Origin: Viscum album
Lineage: Eukaryota; Streptophyta; Magnoliopsida; Santalales; Viscaceae
Reading direction: 5' to 3'
Assembly: GCA_963277665.1 (NCBI GenBank)
Contig: OY728136.1
Span: 806,149,123 to 806,213,122, forward strand
DNA: 64,000 bases
Position numbers and translations under genes: made by a program. Position 1 is the first letter of the stretch. The number at the start of each line of letters is the position of its first letter. The notes beneath the pieces are model-generated. The model was given only the letters and a program-made list of their open reading frames with translations. It had not been told where the DNA came from and did not search any database. Shown here piece by piece: positions 24,303 to 35,939 of this stretch.

Positions 24303-24596
24303 GATGCCAATATATTTATATATGATGTATAATATGTTTATGTTTTCCTTAAGATTCTTTATTTTTCCTTTATGGCATACCTTTATGGTTTCCATTATGG
24401 GTAAACGTGATATCATCATTTTAGGTAGTGCGGACAACTTCCCCCTCAAAGTGATTTGGTTCGTTAATGCCATATGTGGGATGTATAAAGGATAGAATTA
24501 ATGGTATTACATATTATATCCTAATGTATTTATAATATAAATTTATATCATTATTATTTAATTCCATTTAATACAAAAAAAAGAAATGGAAGTAGT

Positions 24597-24632
24597 GTTC
24601 ATGCATATGTACGACTTACCGTCTCCATGAAC
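24597..24632 (+). ncRNA. 36-nt stem-loop (E1 3' LTR, first)
   Basis: Arms GTTCATG/CATGAAC are intact. The loop palindrome is weakened (CATATGTACGAC), leaving GTAC. Confidence 0.55.
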
Positions 24633-24804
24633 GGTACATTTCATTTCTTATCTCCAAAATTTATGTAGTATTATAAGTACATATATATAATTTATATATA
24701 TGTAATATATTACATCTAAATGATGGATATAATTCTGGAATTATAATATATATATCTCTCATTTTGTTTTAATTCCATTAATATGACAAAAAACGAAAGT
24801 AGCT

Positions 24805-24838
24805 TTCATGCGTACGTACGGCCTGCCATCTCAATGAA
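24805..24838 (+). ncRNA. Stem-loop (E1 3' LTR, second)
   Basis: A second copy about 205 bp on. TTCAT pairs with ATGAA, and the loop holds the 10-nt palindrome CGTACGTACG. The 5' LTR has lost this copy by an internal deletion near 17895-17910. Confidence 0.5.
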
Positions 24839-25138
24839 CGGTGATTTTATTTTTTATCTCCAAATTCAATTGAATAGTATAAAATGAATATATACTGGAT
24901 ATATATGATATTTAAAACACCAATACTATTCTGGATTTGATGTACCTATAACTACATGGAATATTCTTTTTCAACATGTTCGATTTTTACTCATGTACCG
25001 AACATCGACAAAAACGTTCGATATGAACTCACTTTATTAACCAATTATTATAACCTTATAATATGTGATATTAACTGAATTATAATCTTTAAATTAGGTC
25101 CTTATGAAATTAGAAATTGAGAAAATTTTATTATTCAG

Positions 25139-25174
25139 GAGATTAATGAACGATCGAGTCATGTCGGACACGAG
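25139..25174 (+). other. Candidate 36-nt mini-exon (E1 3' LTR)
   Basis: TTATTCAG|GAG opens and CACGAG|GTAAGG closes a 36-nt segment. Both splice-site consensus sequences are present here. Confidence 0.45.
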
Positions 25175-26165
25175 GTAAGGGATCCTACCCCTCTCTTTCT
25201 TTTTAAGTACACTCTTTTATGTCATTCCTTTTAAGCTCATATTTAATATTTTTGGTATGTTATTTTATATTAATCCTAATTTACTTTTTATGTTAATATG
25301 GCGAGAGACCCTATTTTCTCTCATCAATCCATTTTAGATGTTTTTAGTGGCGCCGTTAGGCTGCCGAATTTTCATAAGGGATCCAACCTCTCTCTTTCTT
25401 TTTAAGTACACTCTTTTATGTCATTCCTTTTAAGATCATCATTCTAATGATTGGGATGTTCCATTATATTAATCCTACAGAACGTTTTATGTTCATATGA
25501 TGAGAGACCCTATTTTTTCTCATCAATCCATTTTGTAAGTTTTGTGTGGTGCCGTTAGGCTGCCGAATTTTCGTAAGAGATCTAACATCTCTCTTTCTTT
25601 TTAAGTACTATCCTTTATGTCACATCCTTCAAGCTCTGATTTGTTATTTTGGGGGATGTTATTTTATATTCCTCTTACTATAAATTTTATTGTAATATGA
25701 TTATAGACCCTATTTGATATCATCAATCCATTTTTGGAAGTTTTAATTGGCGTCGTTAGGCTGCCGATATTTCGTAAGGGACTTTTTATCTCACATTGTG
25801 CTTTCGTGAGATTCATGCTACATTTGAAAATTTTTCTTTTTGAGTGGTGTATGTACTGTCCATTATTCTAATCTTTATGTAATATACTTTCTTTTATGAG
25901 TATTTACATCAATTTTTTATAGTCCCTCTTTCATGTGGTGTATGTTTTGAAAGTTACCAAAATCGGTAAGGGAACATTTCACCCTCCTCTTTTTAAAAAA
26001 CTTCTTTTGTTATGTATTTTTATTTTCATCTTATTATGTGGGGATATTTTCGTATATATCCTTATTGCCATAAATTTTATGTCCAAGTGATTAGATACCC
26101 CTGATCTCTCTCATCAACTCTTTTTCTAAAATTTGATGTGATGCCGTTAGGCTGTCAAATTTTAC
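25175..26165 (+). repeat. ~198-bp tandem array in the E1 3' LTR
   Basis: Unit boundaries at 25175, 25374, 25573, 25774, 25966 and 26165 give spacings of 199, 199, 201, 192 and 199 bp, matching the 5' LTR. Confidence 0.85.
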
Positions 26166-26917
26166 CAAGGGAACTTCTTAACCCAATTTCGATTTCTTTG
26201 GGTTTAACATGTAGTTATTGAATATGTAATCCTGTGAATATGTGTGAATTACCTTTGATTGTTTTACACTCAATATAAACTTATATTGGGTGTATTTATA
26301 TTTGTCAGACATAATTATGAGATTGATTTATCCTTAATTTAAGGATACCTTCTTTATAATTGATTTCATCTCATTTTACATTTATATTGATACTTCATTG
26401 TTTTTATGCACCAGTTCAGTCTTATATTGTGTTTATACTATCCTTTGGAAAATAATTTTATTAATCCCTTTATTCTAATGATATTATAAAGTTCTGATTA
26501 AATGTTATTCCTTAATTATTGTATTCAAGTGTCTCTCATTTGTTAAAAACCCATTAACTAAAATATCATTTTAAATGTTTTAATGATTTATTCTTATAAA
26601 TATTTCTCATTAATATCCATGTTTTCAAAATGGTTTTAAGGATTTATTTATATGGATATTAATTGTTTAAAATTATAAAAGCATCAAAGTGGTATGGGAC
26701 ACTTTGATTCAAAAATCTCTTTATTAAATGTTTTAAATGGTTTTGAAAATTGTTTTTAGAATAGATTCATTATTTAAATATCATAAAATGTTATATTGTT
26801 ATTGCAATGTGGTAATGTTATCTTTTCATTATGATTAAGTTATGTGCTATGATTATGTTATGTTTCTTGGGAATTTTTTATGAATACAGATGCTTCCGTG
26901 ATAACCTAAGGGCGGGT

Positions 26918-26947
26918 GAGCTCGATATAGCTCCCCAATGCATTGGG
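26918..26947 (+). ncRNA. Hairpin plus palindrome, E1 3' LTR
   Basis: GAGC/GCTC around loop TCGATATA, then the 14-nt perfect palindrome CCCAATGCATTGGG (26934-26947). Confidence 0.5.
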
Positions 26948-28861
26948 TAACGCAAAGGAGTTAAACGTTAAGGCTTTTCTGAAGAGATTTAGGGAATATA
27001 CTGTGATGGGTATTCCAAACGTAACCAATAGGGTTACTCCCTATGTAAGAATCTTATGAATGCCTCAAGTTACCTTTATGCCTTATGATTTCTATGATTT
27101 ATTCATGATTTGATGAGGTATGCTAAAATGCTTATGTTTTATGAGTAAAGTATGATTTCATATGTGGACTAATTTTTTCTTTTTATACTTTTATATACCT
27201 TACTGAGCATTTTATGCTCATCCCAAGTTTTTGAAATGTTTTTCATAGGTCACGGGAAAGGTGAATGATATGATGATAGTGTCAAGGAAGGGTCAAGAAA
27301 TAATCCATGTTTTATTTTAAATATGTTTCTGTTGATGGAAAAAAACGAATTCTATCTTTTATGTAACCACTTTGTTTAAATGTGGAATGTAATTCATGAT
27401 TTATGATCTAATTCTCTAAAAAACTAAACCTAAAAATATCCTCAATGCCAATTATTCATTTAATATAATATTAAGTAAGGTTTAAGGCCGAGTCCTTATA
27501 GTCAACCTGTAACACCCCAAACTTCCACGAAACTCTTCTCTTTCAATAATGAAATAGCTTGCATTGTACGCAAGTTTGAGATTCTAACACAGCGCGACCA
27601 ATAAAAATAGCCATTATGAATAATAATACCGACTTTTTGAAATTATATATATTTTATATTTCAAAATGGACTTCATTTTTGGATTTGGAATATAAAAATT
27701 AGCCTATGTTGAATTTTTTGTATTTTTCTGAGAACTTCCAATTTTTTATGAATAATGAAAAATACTTAAAAACAACTTTTTTACTCAAAATAATTTATAG
27801 TAATAAATTATACAATTGAGTGGTTTTAAAGTATAATTATAACATATTTTTACCATTTTATCCAATGGTGGTCATTAGAATTAATTTCACTTTGAAATTG
27901 GACATAAACAATTGTCAATCTTTTGATATATATTGTTTCTTAAAAACACGCTATTGGTTGTGACATCGGGAATTAATTATAAAATTAATTAATGCAACAT
28001 ATATGTTTGTAATTTTCTAAAATAGACATCATTTTTTAATTCATAATATCAATTATAGCTTAGGGTGAAATTTTGGAATTATTCTGAAAAACTTCAATTT
28101 TTGATAAATAATGAAACCACTAAGTGGTAGTTAAAAAACCGATTTTTCGTTTAAATGAAACATTACCACTTCTATAATTTGATTTTCAAAAATCCGATAT
28201 ACATGGTTGTCATTAGGAAGTAAAATGCGGTTCAATGGGATTAAAATAATTTTTTGTTGAATAGTAACGTTTATGTATAATTATTCATTATTAAAGGAAA
28301 TTAGTGAAATTTAAGGTAATAATGATATTATAAAAATATTAAAATATCTTGACACTTGTCCTACCCCTATTTAATGAGTCATGGCCGTCCAATACAATCC
28401 ATGGGTCAACTTGGGGACCCCATGGAGCTACTTTGGTAGGAAAATGGCATTAAAAACGTTTTATTTAATGTTAAAATAGAAATGTCACAAACATGAGTTG
28501 TTTTACGAAAATAGTTTTTTAATGGGGTAATACAATTAATATTTTTGAATATAAATATTCATTATAAAGAAAAAAATATTTCCTACATCATTATTTTTTT
28601 ATAATTTTTAGACCTTAAAAAAATTAATTTATTTATGACACCATGATGATGCAGCGATTACCTCATTACTAAACGATTTAAAATGAAATGATAATGTAAA
28701 ATCATCGACTCCCACTTTTCAAAAACCTATTGGATGAGTATATTTAGAACCCTTATCACCATATCCTCGAAATATATATGTGTGGGACCTTTGAAATCCG
28801 AAACTCATTATATAATAAAGTAACATTTCATGACATTCCAATAGTGCCCTTCCTCTCCTCT

Positions 28862-28869
28862 TATAAAAG
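28862..28869 (+). promoter_or_regulatory. E2 5' LTR TATA box
   Basis: TATAAAAG in the shared CTCTTATAAAAGGCC block. Confidence 0.78.
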
Positions 28870-29194
28870 GCCCCAACCTCTACCACCTTACCCACACCTC
28901 TCAAGCCTTCTGTCTCGGCCAAAAACATCCCAAATACTCTCTAAAATACCCTCTCTTACTCCTAGAAGCCTCACATTGGGTATAATTCTTCCCAAGGAAT
29001 CCTTTGAGCTCAAATCAAAATGAGTTACCCGTTTTAAAGATAGTGTTTTCTTTTGTGTTCTTAGGTTTTATTTTGCTTCTCCAACCCCATAAACACTTTT
29101 TATTCATTTATTTTGTAACAACACCAGTATCCTAAAAATACTAGGATGTTTTTATAATAAGTAGTTGAGATACACTTACACAAAACTACATGAA

Positions 29195-29323
29195 ATGGTT
29201 AAAGAACATACTATTTCTGTGGATGGCGAATTTCGGCCTCATGAAACGATGATTATTCAACAATCGTATAACACCTTCAAAGGAGGCCATTATGATGTCA
29301 CTATATTTATATATGACATATAA
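29195..29323 (+). CDS. Conserved small ORF in the E2 5' LTR, extended by loss of a stop
   Basis: 42 codons. It begins MVKEHTISVDGEF like the others; the usual TAA after GGH is TAT here, adding ten residues. It lies between the mutated donor and the stem-loop. Translation is unproven. Confidence 0.28.
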   Translation: MVKEHTISVDGEFRPHETMIIQQSYNTFKGGHYDVTIFIYDI

Positions 29324-29585
29324 TATTTTTATGGTTTAATTAAGCTTCTGAATTTTTCATTTATTTAATTCCTTTATGGTTTCCATTAAGGGGAAACACG
29401 ATATTTTCATTTTAGGAAGTGCAGACTACCGCCCCCTCAAAGTGATTTGAATCGTTAATTACATATGTGGGATGTATAAAGGATCGAGTAAATGGAATTA
29501 TACATTATATTATACTGGAATTATAGTATACCTTAATATAATTATAATTTCATTCCATTAAATACAAAATAGAAATGAAAGTAGC

Positions 29586-29621
29586 GTTCATGCGTACGTA
29601 CGACTTACCATCTCCATGAAC
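29586..29621 (+). ncRNA. 36-nt stem-loop (E2 5' LTR)
   Basis: GTTCATG/CATGAAC arms are intact; the loop contains the 10-nt palindrome CGTACGTACG. Spacing to the mini-exon is about 310 nt. Confidence 0.6.
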
Positions 29622-29931
29622 GGTGCATTTCATTTCTTAGCTCTAAATGTAATGTAATATTATAAATGCATGTATATACTGTATATATATGATATATATG
29701 ATACCTACATCATGAACATAATTTTGGATGTAATGGATATTTTACCACATGAACAACTTGTAATTATATGAAGTTTATTTTGGACTCAAGTGTCAAAGAT
29801 CGACAAAACGATCGTTATTAACATAAATAATTACATAATGTTCATAACATGGTAATAAGAGATATATAAGGAATAATGAACTTTAAAAAGGTTATTAAGA
29901 AAGTAGAAATTAACTCTAGTTTATTATTCAG

Positions 29932-29967
29932 GAGGTTAAAGAACGATCGAGTCAAGTCGGACACGAG
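29932..29967 (+). other. Candidate 36-nt mini-exon (E2 5' LTR)
   Basis: TTATTCAG|GAGG opens and ACGAG|GTAAGG closes a 36-nt segment containing AACGATCGAGTCAAGTC, close to the E1 version. Confidence 0.45.
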
Positions 29968-30447
29968 GTAAGGGAACTTCATAACCCAATTTCCATTCTT
30001 TGGGTTTATCTCCTACTTTCAAATTATGTCATGATATTATTATGTAATATCTTGTATTTGTACTTTATTTATGTGTACTTATAGTGAATACACATAATAG
30101 ATCTACTTTATTTAAAAAAATTATCTTTTTAAGGGAACTTCTTAACACTATTTCTATTCTTTGGGTTAATCACCTATTTTCAAATTATGTCAGGATAGTA
30201 TTATGTCCTACCTTGTATTAATACTTTCTTTATGTGTACATATAGTGAATACAGAAAATAGATCTATTTTATATAAAAATTATCTTTTTAAGTGAACATC
30301 TTATCCCAATTTCTACTCTTTGGGTTAATCTCCTACTTTCAAATTACGTCATGATATTAATATATTCTATCTTGTACTTGTACTTTCTTTATGTGTACTT
30401 ATAGTGAAAACACATAATAGATCTATTTTATTAAAAATTGTTCTTTG
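29968..30447 (+). repeat. ~160-bp tandem array in the E2 5' LTR
   Basis: Three units start at 29968, 30129 and 30288, with a further boundary at 30447 (161, 159 and 159 bp). Each opens (G/T)TAAGGGAACTTCTTA, then has TTTGGGTT and TAGTGAATACACATAATAG. It occupies the place of the E1 array but the unit is different. Confidence 0.85.
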
Positions 30448-30613
30448 TAAGGAACTTTGTCTCAATCTGATTTCATTGAGGCATATTTTATTTTATTCAC
30501 AACTTTCCTTTATACGGTGTATAAACCCCTTTGACAGTTACTTTTATTCGAAAGGAATCTTTATATACGAAGCATTTTTACTAAATGAAAAAAGGTATGT
30601 TTTTTCTTACGTA

Positions 30614-30680
30614 TGTGGCGATGACGACTTCTCCGCCACCGTGACTATTATTTGAGTTTTGGCTTCCTCTATAAGCCATA
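30614..30680 (+). other. Two short hairpins in the E2 5' LTR
   Basis: GTGGCG...CGCCAC near 30615-30640 and TGGCTT/AAGCCA around CCTCTAT near 30660-30678. The second is kept in the 3' LTR near 37308-37326; the first is only partly kept there. Confidence 0.35.
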
Positions 30681-30914
30681 ACTTTTTTTAAATGAAAAAT
30701 AATTACAATGTTTTAATTTTAAGTTATTTTGGTATTGAAAATGATTTTGATAATGTTTTTATTATATCAATGTTTGGTATTGATATATTGTGATTGAAAT
30801 GTGGAAATGTTATGTTTCCTTTATTCATTTTTATGTGATATGATTATGTTATGGTTTATGATATGTTTAAACATGTTCATATGAGGAGTGAATTGGACTT
30901 AATAAGTGACGGGT

Positions 30915-30959
30915 GGAGCCTGCTCTAGCTCCACGATGCATCGGCAGGTCTCATGAGAC
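30915..30959 (+). ncRNA. Hairpin and two palindromes, E2 5' LTR
   Basis: GGAGC (30915-30919) pairs with GCTCC (30928-30932). Then come CGATGCATCG (30934-30943) and GTCTCATGAGAC (30948-30959). E1 has CAATGCATTG where E2 has CGATGCATCG, a paired A-T to G-C swap that keeps the palindrome. Confidence 0.55.
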
Positions 30960-31546
30960 AAACTAGTGTCTTGGCATGATGCCATGACAAAATCTTTTTT
31001 GTAGTCTTGGCACGAGGCTTTGGCTATGTAGTTATGATAGTCTGGAATTATGCATTCCATCATTATGACAGTGGTTATTGATATTTAATGTGATTATTCG
31101 ACTAGTAGAATATCCATGTGTGTATGTAAATGGAATTATTTTATTTTATTTTAGCCATATTATTCTAAAGTTCATGTTTAAAAGGCTTTTGTTTTAGTTA
31201 TAAATTGAATTAAATGTTAATGTTTATTTATGAAATAATCCACTATATTGTTACCCTTACTGAGCATCTGAGCTCACCCCATTCAATGTTTTAATATTTT
31301 CCAGGATGTGAAGAAGTATTTTATGAATGACATTCAGGGATAGTCAGAAGAGGATATGAGTGTGGAAAATGGAGACTATGTTATTGAAGTTTTTCACATT
31401 ATGATGTAATGTAACATTTATGAATGTATCTAGTGTTTCCAAGGCTACTAAACTAATCGGTCTTTTGAGACTTGATCTTTTGTGATCTTGCCAATGTTAC
31501 ACAATAATGCACCAACACTGGGTAACTGGGGTCGGGGCAGTACAGT

Positions 31547-31558
31547 TGGTATCACAGG
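31547..31558 (+). promoter_or_regulatory. E2 primer-binding site
   Basis: TGGTATCACAGG, two bases after the LTR end; one base differs from the usual tRNA-Met site. Confidence 0.85.
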
Positions 31559-32043
31559 TAGTTTAGTACTAACCTTGGAAGCTTGATTTAGATATACTAT
31601 GATTGGAGCACATATCCCAAAGATAGAATTTGAGGATTAGTATAGAAGAACGCCCTAGAATTTTGGTATTATAGAGATTTTGTGTGTTTTCTGAGAAATA
31701 CATCCCTATCTCGATACGAGCAGGTAGAAGTGGCTCTGGCACAGATGTACCTAGGGGTAAAACCCAAAAATGTTGCTTTGAGCTAGACTCGAACGGGAAC
31801 TGGTGCATGACAATGGACCTTGTTTAACTCTTGGTTACGACACTCCCAGGGGATATGCATAGGATAATTCTCATTTTCATTCCAAACCTCTATGAAGGGT
31901 TATGAGTATATACTTCCTCAAAGAAAACATTTTTATGATTATGGATTATATCCATAAATAGTTCAACTAATGTTAAGTGTTTTACAGGTATAGAATTATG
32001 TATTTTGATTCATAAACTAATCTAGTTATGCCATTGTTTAGAA

Positions 32044-33111
32044 ATGTCACCTAGTGGAAGGAATGGAAACCGTATTAATTCACGCACTCCGTGTAGGGAT
32101 TTCCCTCCTGCTCAAGATAATTATTGTGGAGCTGGAGATACAACTGGTGATGATCAACTTATTACCATACTGGGACAACTCACTCAGGTTATGAATAATA
32201 ACCTTACTCGTATGGAGCACCGTAATCCAAAACGTGGAGGATCAATGTTAGATCGCTTCATGAGGAAACAACCGCAAACATTTAATGGGGGTAAAAATGC
32301 ATTAGTATCTGAGCAATGGATAAACTCCTTAGAGACAATATTCCACGCCTTGGGGAGTAGCAAAAGGGAGAAGGTTGTCATGGAAGTCTACCACCTCACT
32401 GGAGATGCCGATCAATGGTGGTCACTGATTCAAAACACAATGGAAGATGAAGAAGTATCGAGTATGGAATGGAGGGAGTTTAAGGAAATTTTCTTAGAAA
32501 AAAACTTTCCACGTGACCATAGAGCAGATATGGAAAGGAAATTTCTGAGTCTGCGACAGAAGGAGGATTAGAATGTTGCAAAGTATGAGGCTAACTTTAC
32601 AAGGTTAGTGAGGCATGCTGCAGATTATATACGTAACCCAAGAAGTAAGATTTATCATTTCTTTGATGGGTTAAAATTGTTTCTCTGTCGAGCATTAGTC
32701 TCACAATCGTACTCATCATACGAAGATATTTTCTCGTGTGCTATCAAGACAGAAAATGGATTGTCGAAGTCTTATAACAACAAAGTAAAGCAAGAGAAGA
32801 AGAGAATGGTGGAACAAGAGACAGATAAAGTGAAAAAGGGAGAGAAGGATTTTCCATTATGTGATAATTGTGGGAAGAATCACCCCAGTACTTTCCTAAA
32901 AGGAATGAGAGTTTGTTATAAATGTGGAGAAAAAGGTCACCAGGCGCGTGATTGCAAGGAAATGAAAGAGGCTATCAATGTTGAATGCTACAATTATAGG
33001 GAAATGGGTCATTATGAAAATGATTATCCTAAGCGTCAGAGAAAATTACCTAATAAAAGGCCAAGGGATCAAGGAAAATATTATGCTGTTACTACAGTTG
33101 AAGTGGAATAA
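32044..33111 (+). pseudogene. gag: gag of E2 with one in-frame stop
   Basis: One reading frame of about 355 codons with a TAG at codon 176 (32569-32571). Codons 1-65 are a polar N-terminus. From about codon 75 there is a retrotransposon-gag capsid domain, recognised from WINSLETIF, GDADQWW and WREFKEIF; past the stop it continues with a YEANFTRLVRHA stretch. Three zinc-knuckle positions follow: CDNCGKNH lacking its last Cys, a canonical CX2CX4HX4C (CYKCGEKGHQARDC), and a third with Tyr at two Cys positions. The protein would coat element RNA in particles. The stop looks like a CAG-to-TAG change. No pol follows, so the gag is the only protein E2 could supply. Confidence 0.88.
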
Positions 33112-33451
33112 TTAATGTATTGGTTCTTTTGGACTCATGGATTATATTCTGGTTATAAGAATAATGTGATATAGATAAGGATTATACTGCAGTACTTTTT
33201 GATTTAATTAATGTTTTAATATGATTAAGGTAATCATATTTTTAGAATGTTAAAATAAGAGAAACTTTACTTTGTTTGATGAATCTAATGATACAATTGA
33301 TTTTATAATTTAGTGACCTTTTAGAGAAAGTCAGGACAGAGGTATTTTGGATAACTATAAAGGTTGGAATGGATAAATTGAACTTTGGATAGTATTGTTT
33401 AAGGTTATAACATTTATGAAGATTATTTTTGGAATATTATAATACTATATT
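33112..33451 (+). other. E2 interior between gag and the tRNA-like block
   Basis: Non-coding AT-rich DNA. A gypsy element would normally continue into protease here; no such motif is seen. Confidence 0.6.
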
Positions 33452-33582
33452 TTTTGGAAAAGGACAACCTGCAGGTCGGGGGACAACCCGTTGCGTCGGA
33501 CAAATCTACAGGAATTGAACCCACAACCATAGTGCAACATGCCTTTATTACCTACCACTAGCCTATAAAAAAGTCCCTGATT
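33452..33582 (+). repeat. Conserved interior block around a tRNA-like sequence (E2)
   Basis: Homologue of 21165-21294. The minus-strand tRNA-like part is 33501-33572, with B box GGTTCAATTCC (33511-33521) and A box TAGGCTAGTGGTAGG (33551-33565). Ends read TTTTTTGGAAAAGGACAACC and AAGTCCCTG. Confidence 0.72.
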
Positions 33583-34136
33583 ATTACAAAAGAGTTTTCC
33601 TAATATAAATGGTGTGTTTTAATATTTAGAACCTTATACAATTAGGATAAATAGAATATTTCTGAGTTCTATTACCTTTTGGAGTGAATGATGGGATTGT
33701 GGTAAAAAGTTATTAATGAATGAAAGTCTACATGACATGTCAGTATATTTCCTTACGTTCTTAGTAAATCTTCTTAACAAATTCCTCAACTTTATAAAAG
33801 GTAACTTAAAAAAACGTTGCCGGTTAAATTTTCCAACTGGGGATTCATTGACCGTTTAACCAATCACAAGATTGTGATTTTTTGGTGGATAAATTTCTAT
33901 TAATCCTGTATTCTACAACTCTCCATCAGACCTTGATGGTTTTTTTTCTTCCATATCCATATTTTCATATAATCCTAGTATGGGCTATCTCAGGTGACCT
34001 TTTTAATTATCCTTATTTCTTTTAAAGTTATATTTTTATTAACCTTATTTCTGATGTGGGTTTTCCACAAAGTTATTTTCTATTTTCAACCTTTTATTTC
34101 AAAGAAAAAATTCAAATTGCAAGGACGCAATTTATT
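33583..34136 (+). other. E2 3' interior, conserved non-coding
   Basis: Shares ATGAAAGTCTAC (near 33721), ACTCTCCATCAGA (near 33918) and GATGTGGGTTTTCCA (near 34052) with E1 and E4 in the same order. No coding sense. Confidence 0.6.
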
Positions 34137-34150
34137 GAAGGAGGGGAGAA
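34137..34150 (+). promoter_or_regulatory. E2 polypurine tract
   Basis: GAAGGAGGGGAGAA directly before the 3' LTR start. Confidence 0.88.
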
Positions 34151-35507
34151 TTTAACACCCCAAGCTTCCACGATACTCTTCTCTTTCAATAATCTAATAT
34201 CGTGCATTGTACAGAAGTTCAAGATTCTAAAACACCGCGACCAATTAAAATAGCCATTATGAATAGAAATACCCTCCTTTTGAAATTAGATATATTTTAT
34301 ATTTCAAAATGGACTTCATTTTTGGATTCGGAATATCGAAATTAGCCTATGTTGAATTTTTGGTATTTTTCTGAGAACTTCCGATTTTTAATGAATAGTG
34401 ACAAATACTTAAAAACAACTTTTTTAATAAAAATAATTTATAGTGATAAATTATACTATTGAGTGTTTTTAAAGTATAATTAGATTATATTATTACCATT
34501 TTATCCAATGGCGGTCATTAGAATTAATTTCACTATGAAATTGGACATAAACAATTGTCAATCTTTTGATATATATTGATTCTTAAAAACACGCTATTTG
34601 TTGTGACAATGAGAATTAATTATAAAATTAATTAATGAAACTTTTATGTTTGGAATTTTTTAAAATAGATATCATTTTTTTATTCGAAATATCAATTATA
34701 TCTTAGGGTGAAATTTTGGCATTGTTCTAAAAAACATCAATTGTTGATTAATAGTGAAACCACTAAGTGGTTGTTAAAAAAATGATTTTTCGTTTAAATG
34801 AAAAATTACCACTTCTATGAAATGATTTTCAAAAATCCAACATACATGTTTGTCATTAGGAAGTAAAATGTGGTTCAATGGGATTAAAATAATTTTTTGA
34901 TGAATATTAACTTTTAAGTTTAATTAATCGTGATTAAAGGTTATTAGTGAAATTTAAGGTAAAAATGATATTATAAAAATATGAAAATATCTTGAAACTT
35001 GTCCTACCCATATTGGATGAGTCATGTCCAACCAAGACAATCCATAGGTCAACTTGGGGTCCCCATGGTGCCACATTGGTAGGAAAATGACATTAAAAAC
35101 TTTTTATTTAATGTTAAAATAAAAATGTCACAAACATGAGTTGTTTTACTAAATCAATTTTTAAATGGGGTTATAAAAGTCATATTTGGGACTATAAATA
35201 TTCATTATAAATATAAACCGACTTTTTTACATCATGATATTTGTTTTATAATTTTTAGACATTAAATAATTTAAATTATTTTTGACACCATGATGATGCA
35301 GCGATTACCTCATTAATTAACGATTTAAAATGAAAAGATAATTTAAAATAAAAGAAATAAATTTGTCAAAAACCTATTGGATGAGTATATTTAGAACCCT
35401 TATCAGCTTATCCTCGAAATATATATGTGTGGGACCTTTAAAATCCGAAACTCATTATATAATAAAGTAACATTTCATGACTTTCCAAGAGTTCCCTTCC
35501 TCTCTCT

Positions 35508-35515
35508 TATAAAAG
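35508..35515 (+). promoter_or_regulatory. E2 3' LTR TATA box
   Basis: TATAAAAG in the conserved block. Confidence 0.78.
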
Positions 35516-35840
35516 GCCCCCACCTCTACCACCTTACCCACACCTATGAAGCATTTTAGCTCAGCCAACCTCTGCCAAAATACTCTCTAAACCTCCCTCT
35601 CTTACTCCTAGAAGCCTCACTTTTGGCATAATTCTTCCCAATGAATACTTTGAGCTCAAATTAAAAAGAGTTACTCGTTTTAAAGGTAGTGTTTTCTCTT
35701 GTGTTCTTATGTTTTATTTTGCTTCTCCAACCCCCTAAACTCTTTTTATTCATTTCTTTTGTAATAGAACCAGTATCCTAAATATACTAGGATGTTGTTA
35801 TAAGATGTATTCGAGCTACACATTCACACACCTACATCTA

Positions 35841-35939
35841 ATGGTTAAAGAACATACTGTTTCTGTGGATGGCGAATTTCAGCCCCATGAAACGATGATT
35901 GTTCAACACTCATATAACACCTTAAAAGGTGGCCATTAA
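35841..35939 (+). CDS. Conserved small ORF in the E2 3' LTR
   Basis: 32 codons, MVKEHTVSVDGEFQPHE...KGGH. Start and stop match the E1 copies although E1 and E2 LTRs differ strongly elsewhere. Confidence 0.3.
   Translation: MVKEHTVSVDGEFQPHETMIVQHSYNTLKGGH

Larger units (their letters stand above)
15344..27500 (+). mobile_element. E1: non-autonomous Ty3-gypsy-like element with 5.2-kb LTRs
   Basis: This 12.16-kb element has LTRs at 15344-20566 and 22246-27500, a tRNA-Met-type primer site directly after the 5' LTR and a purine tract directly before the 3' LTR. It is flanked by exact target duplications GTCAA (15339-15343 and 27501-27505). The interior is only 1679 bp, about 14% of the element. 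It holds a 65-codon gag-like remnant and conserved non-coding blocks, with no trace of protease, reverse transcriptase, RNase H or integrase, so mobility would need proteins from another element. The LTRs differ at about 10% of sites in the first 215 bp, so the insertion is old. Both LTRs end TTATA rather than the family's TTACA. Confidence 0.92.
22246..27500 (+). repeat. E1 3' LTR
   Basis: 5255 bp, same order of parts as the 5' LTR. It keeps the mini-exon acceptor AG that the 5' LTR has lost and a second stem-loop (24805) that is deleted in the 5' LTR. Its tandem-array spacing is identical to the 5' LTR, so the array is older than the insertion. The LTR is followed by GTCAA. Confidence 0.93.
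27508..31544 (+). repeat. E2 5' LTR
   Basis: 4037 bp. It carries the U3 palindrome (28116), TATA box (28862), small ORF (29195), stem-loop (29586), mini-exon (29932), a ~160-bp array (29968-30447), a hairpin cluster (30915-30959) and TTACTGAGCATCTGAGCTCA near 31257, probably close to the polyadenylation region since the same string recurs about 290 nt before the end of other LTRs. The donor-like GT is mutated to AT at 29040-29041. Confidence 0.93.
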
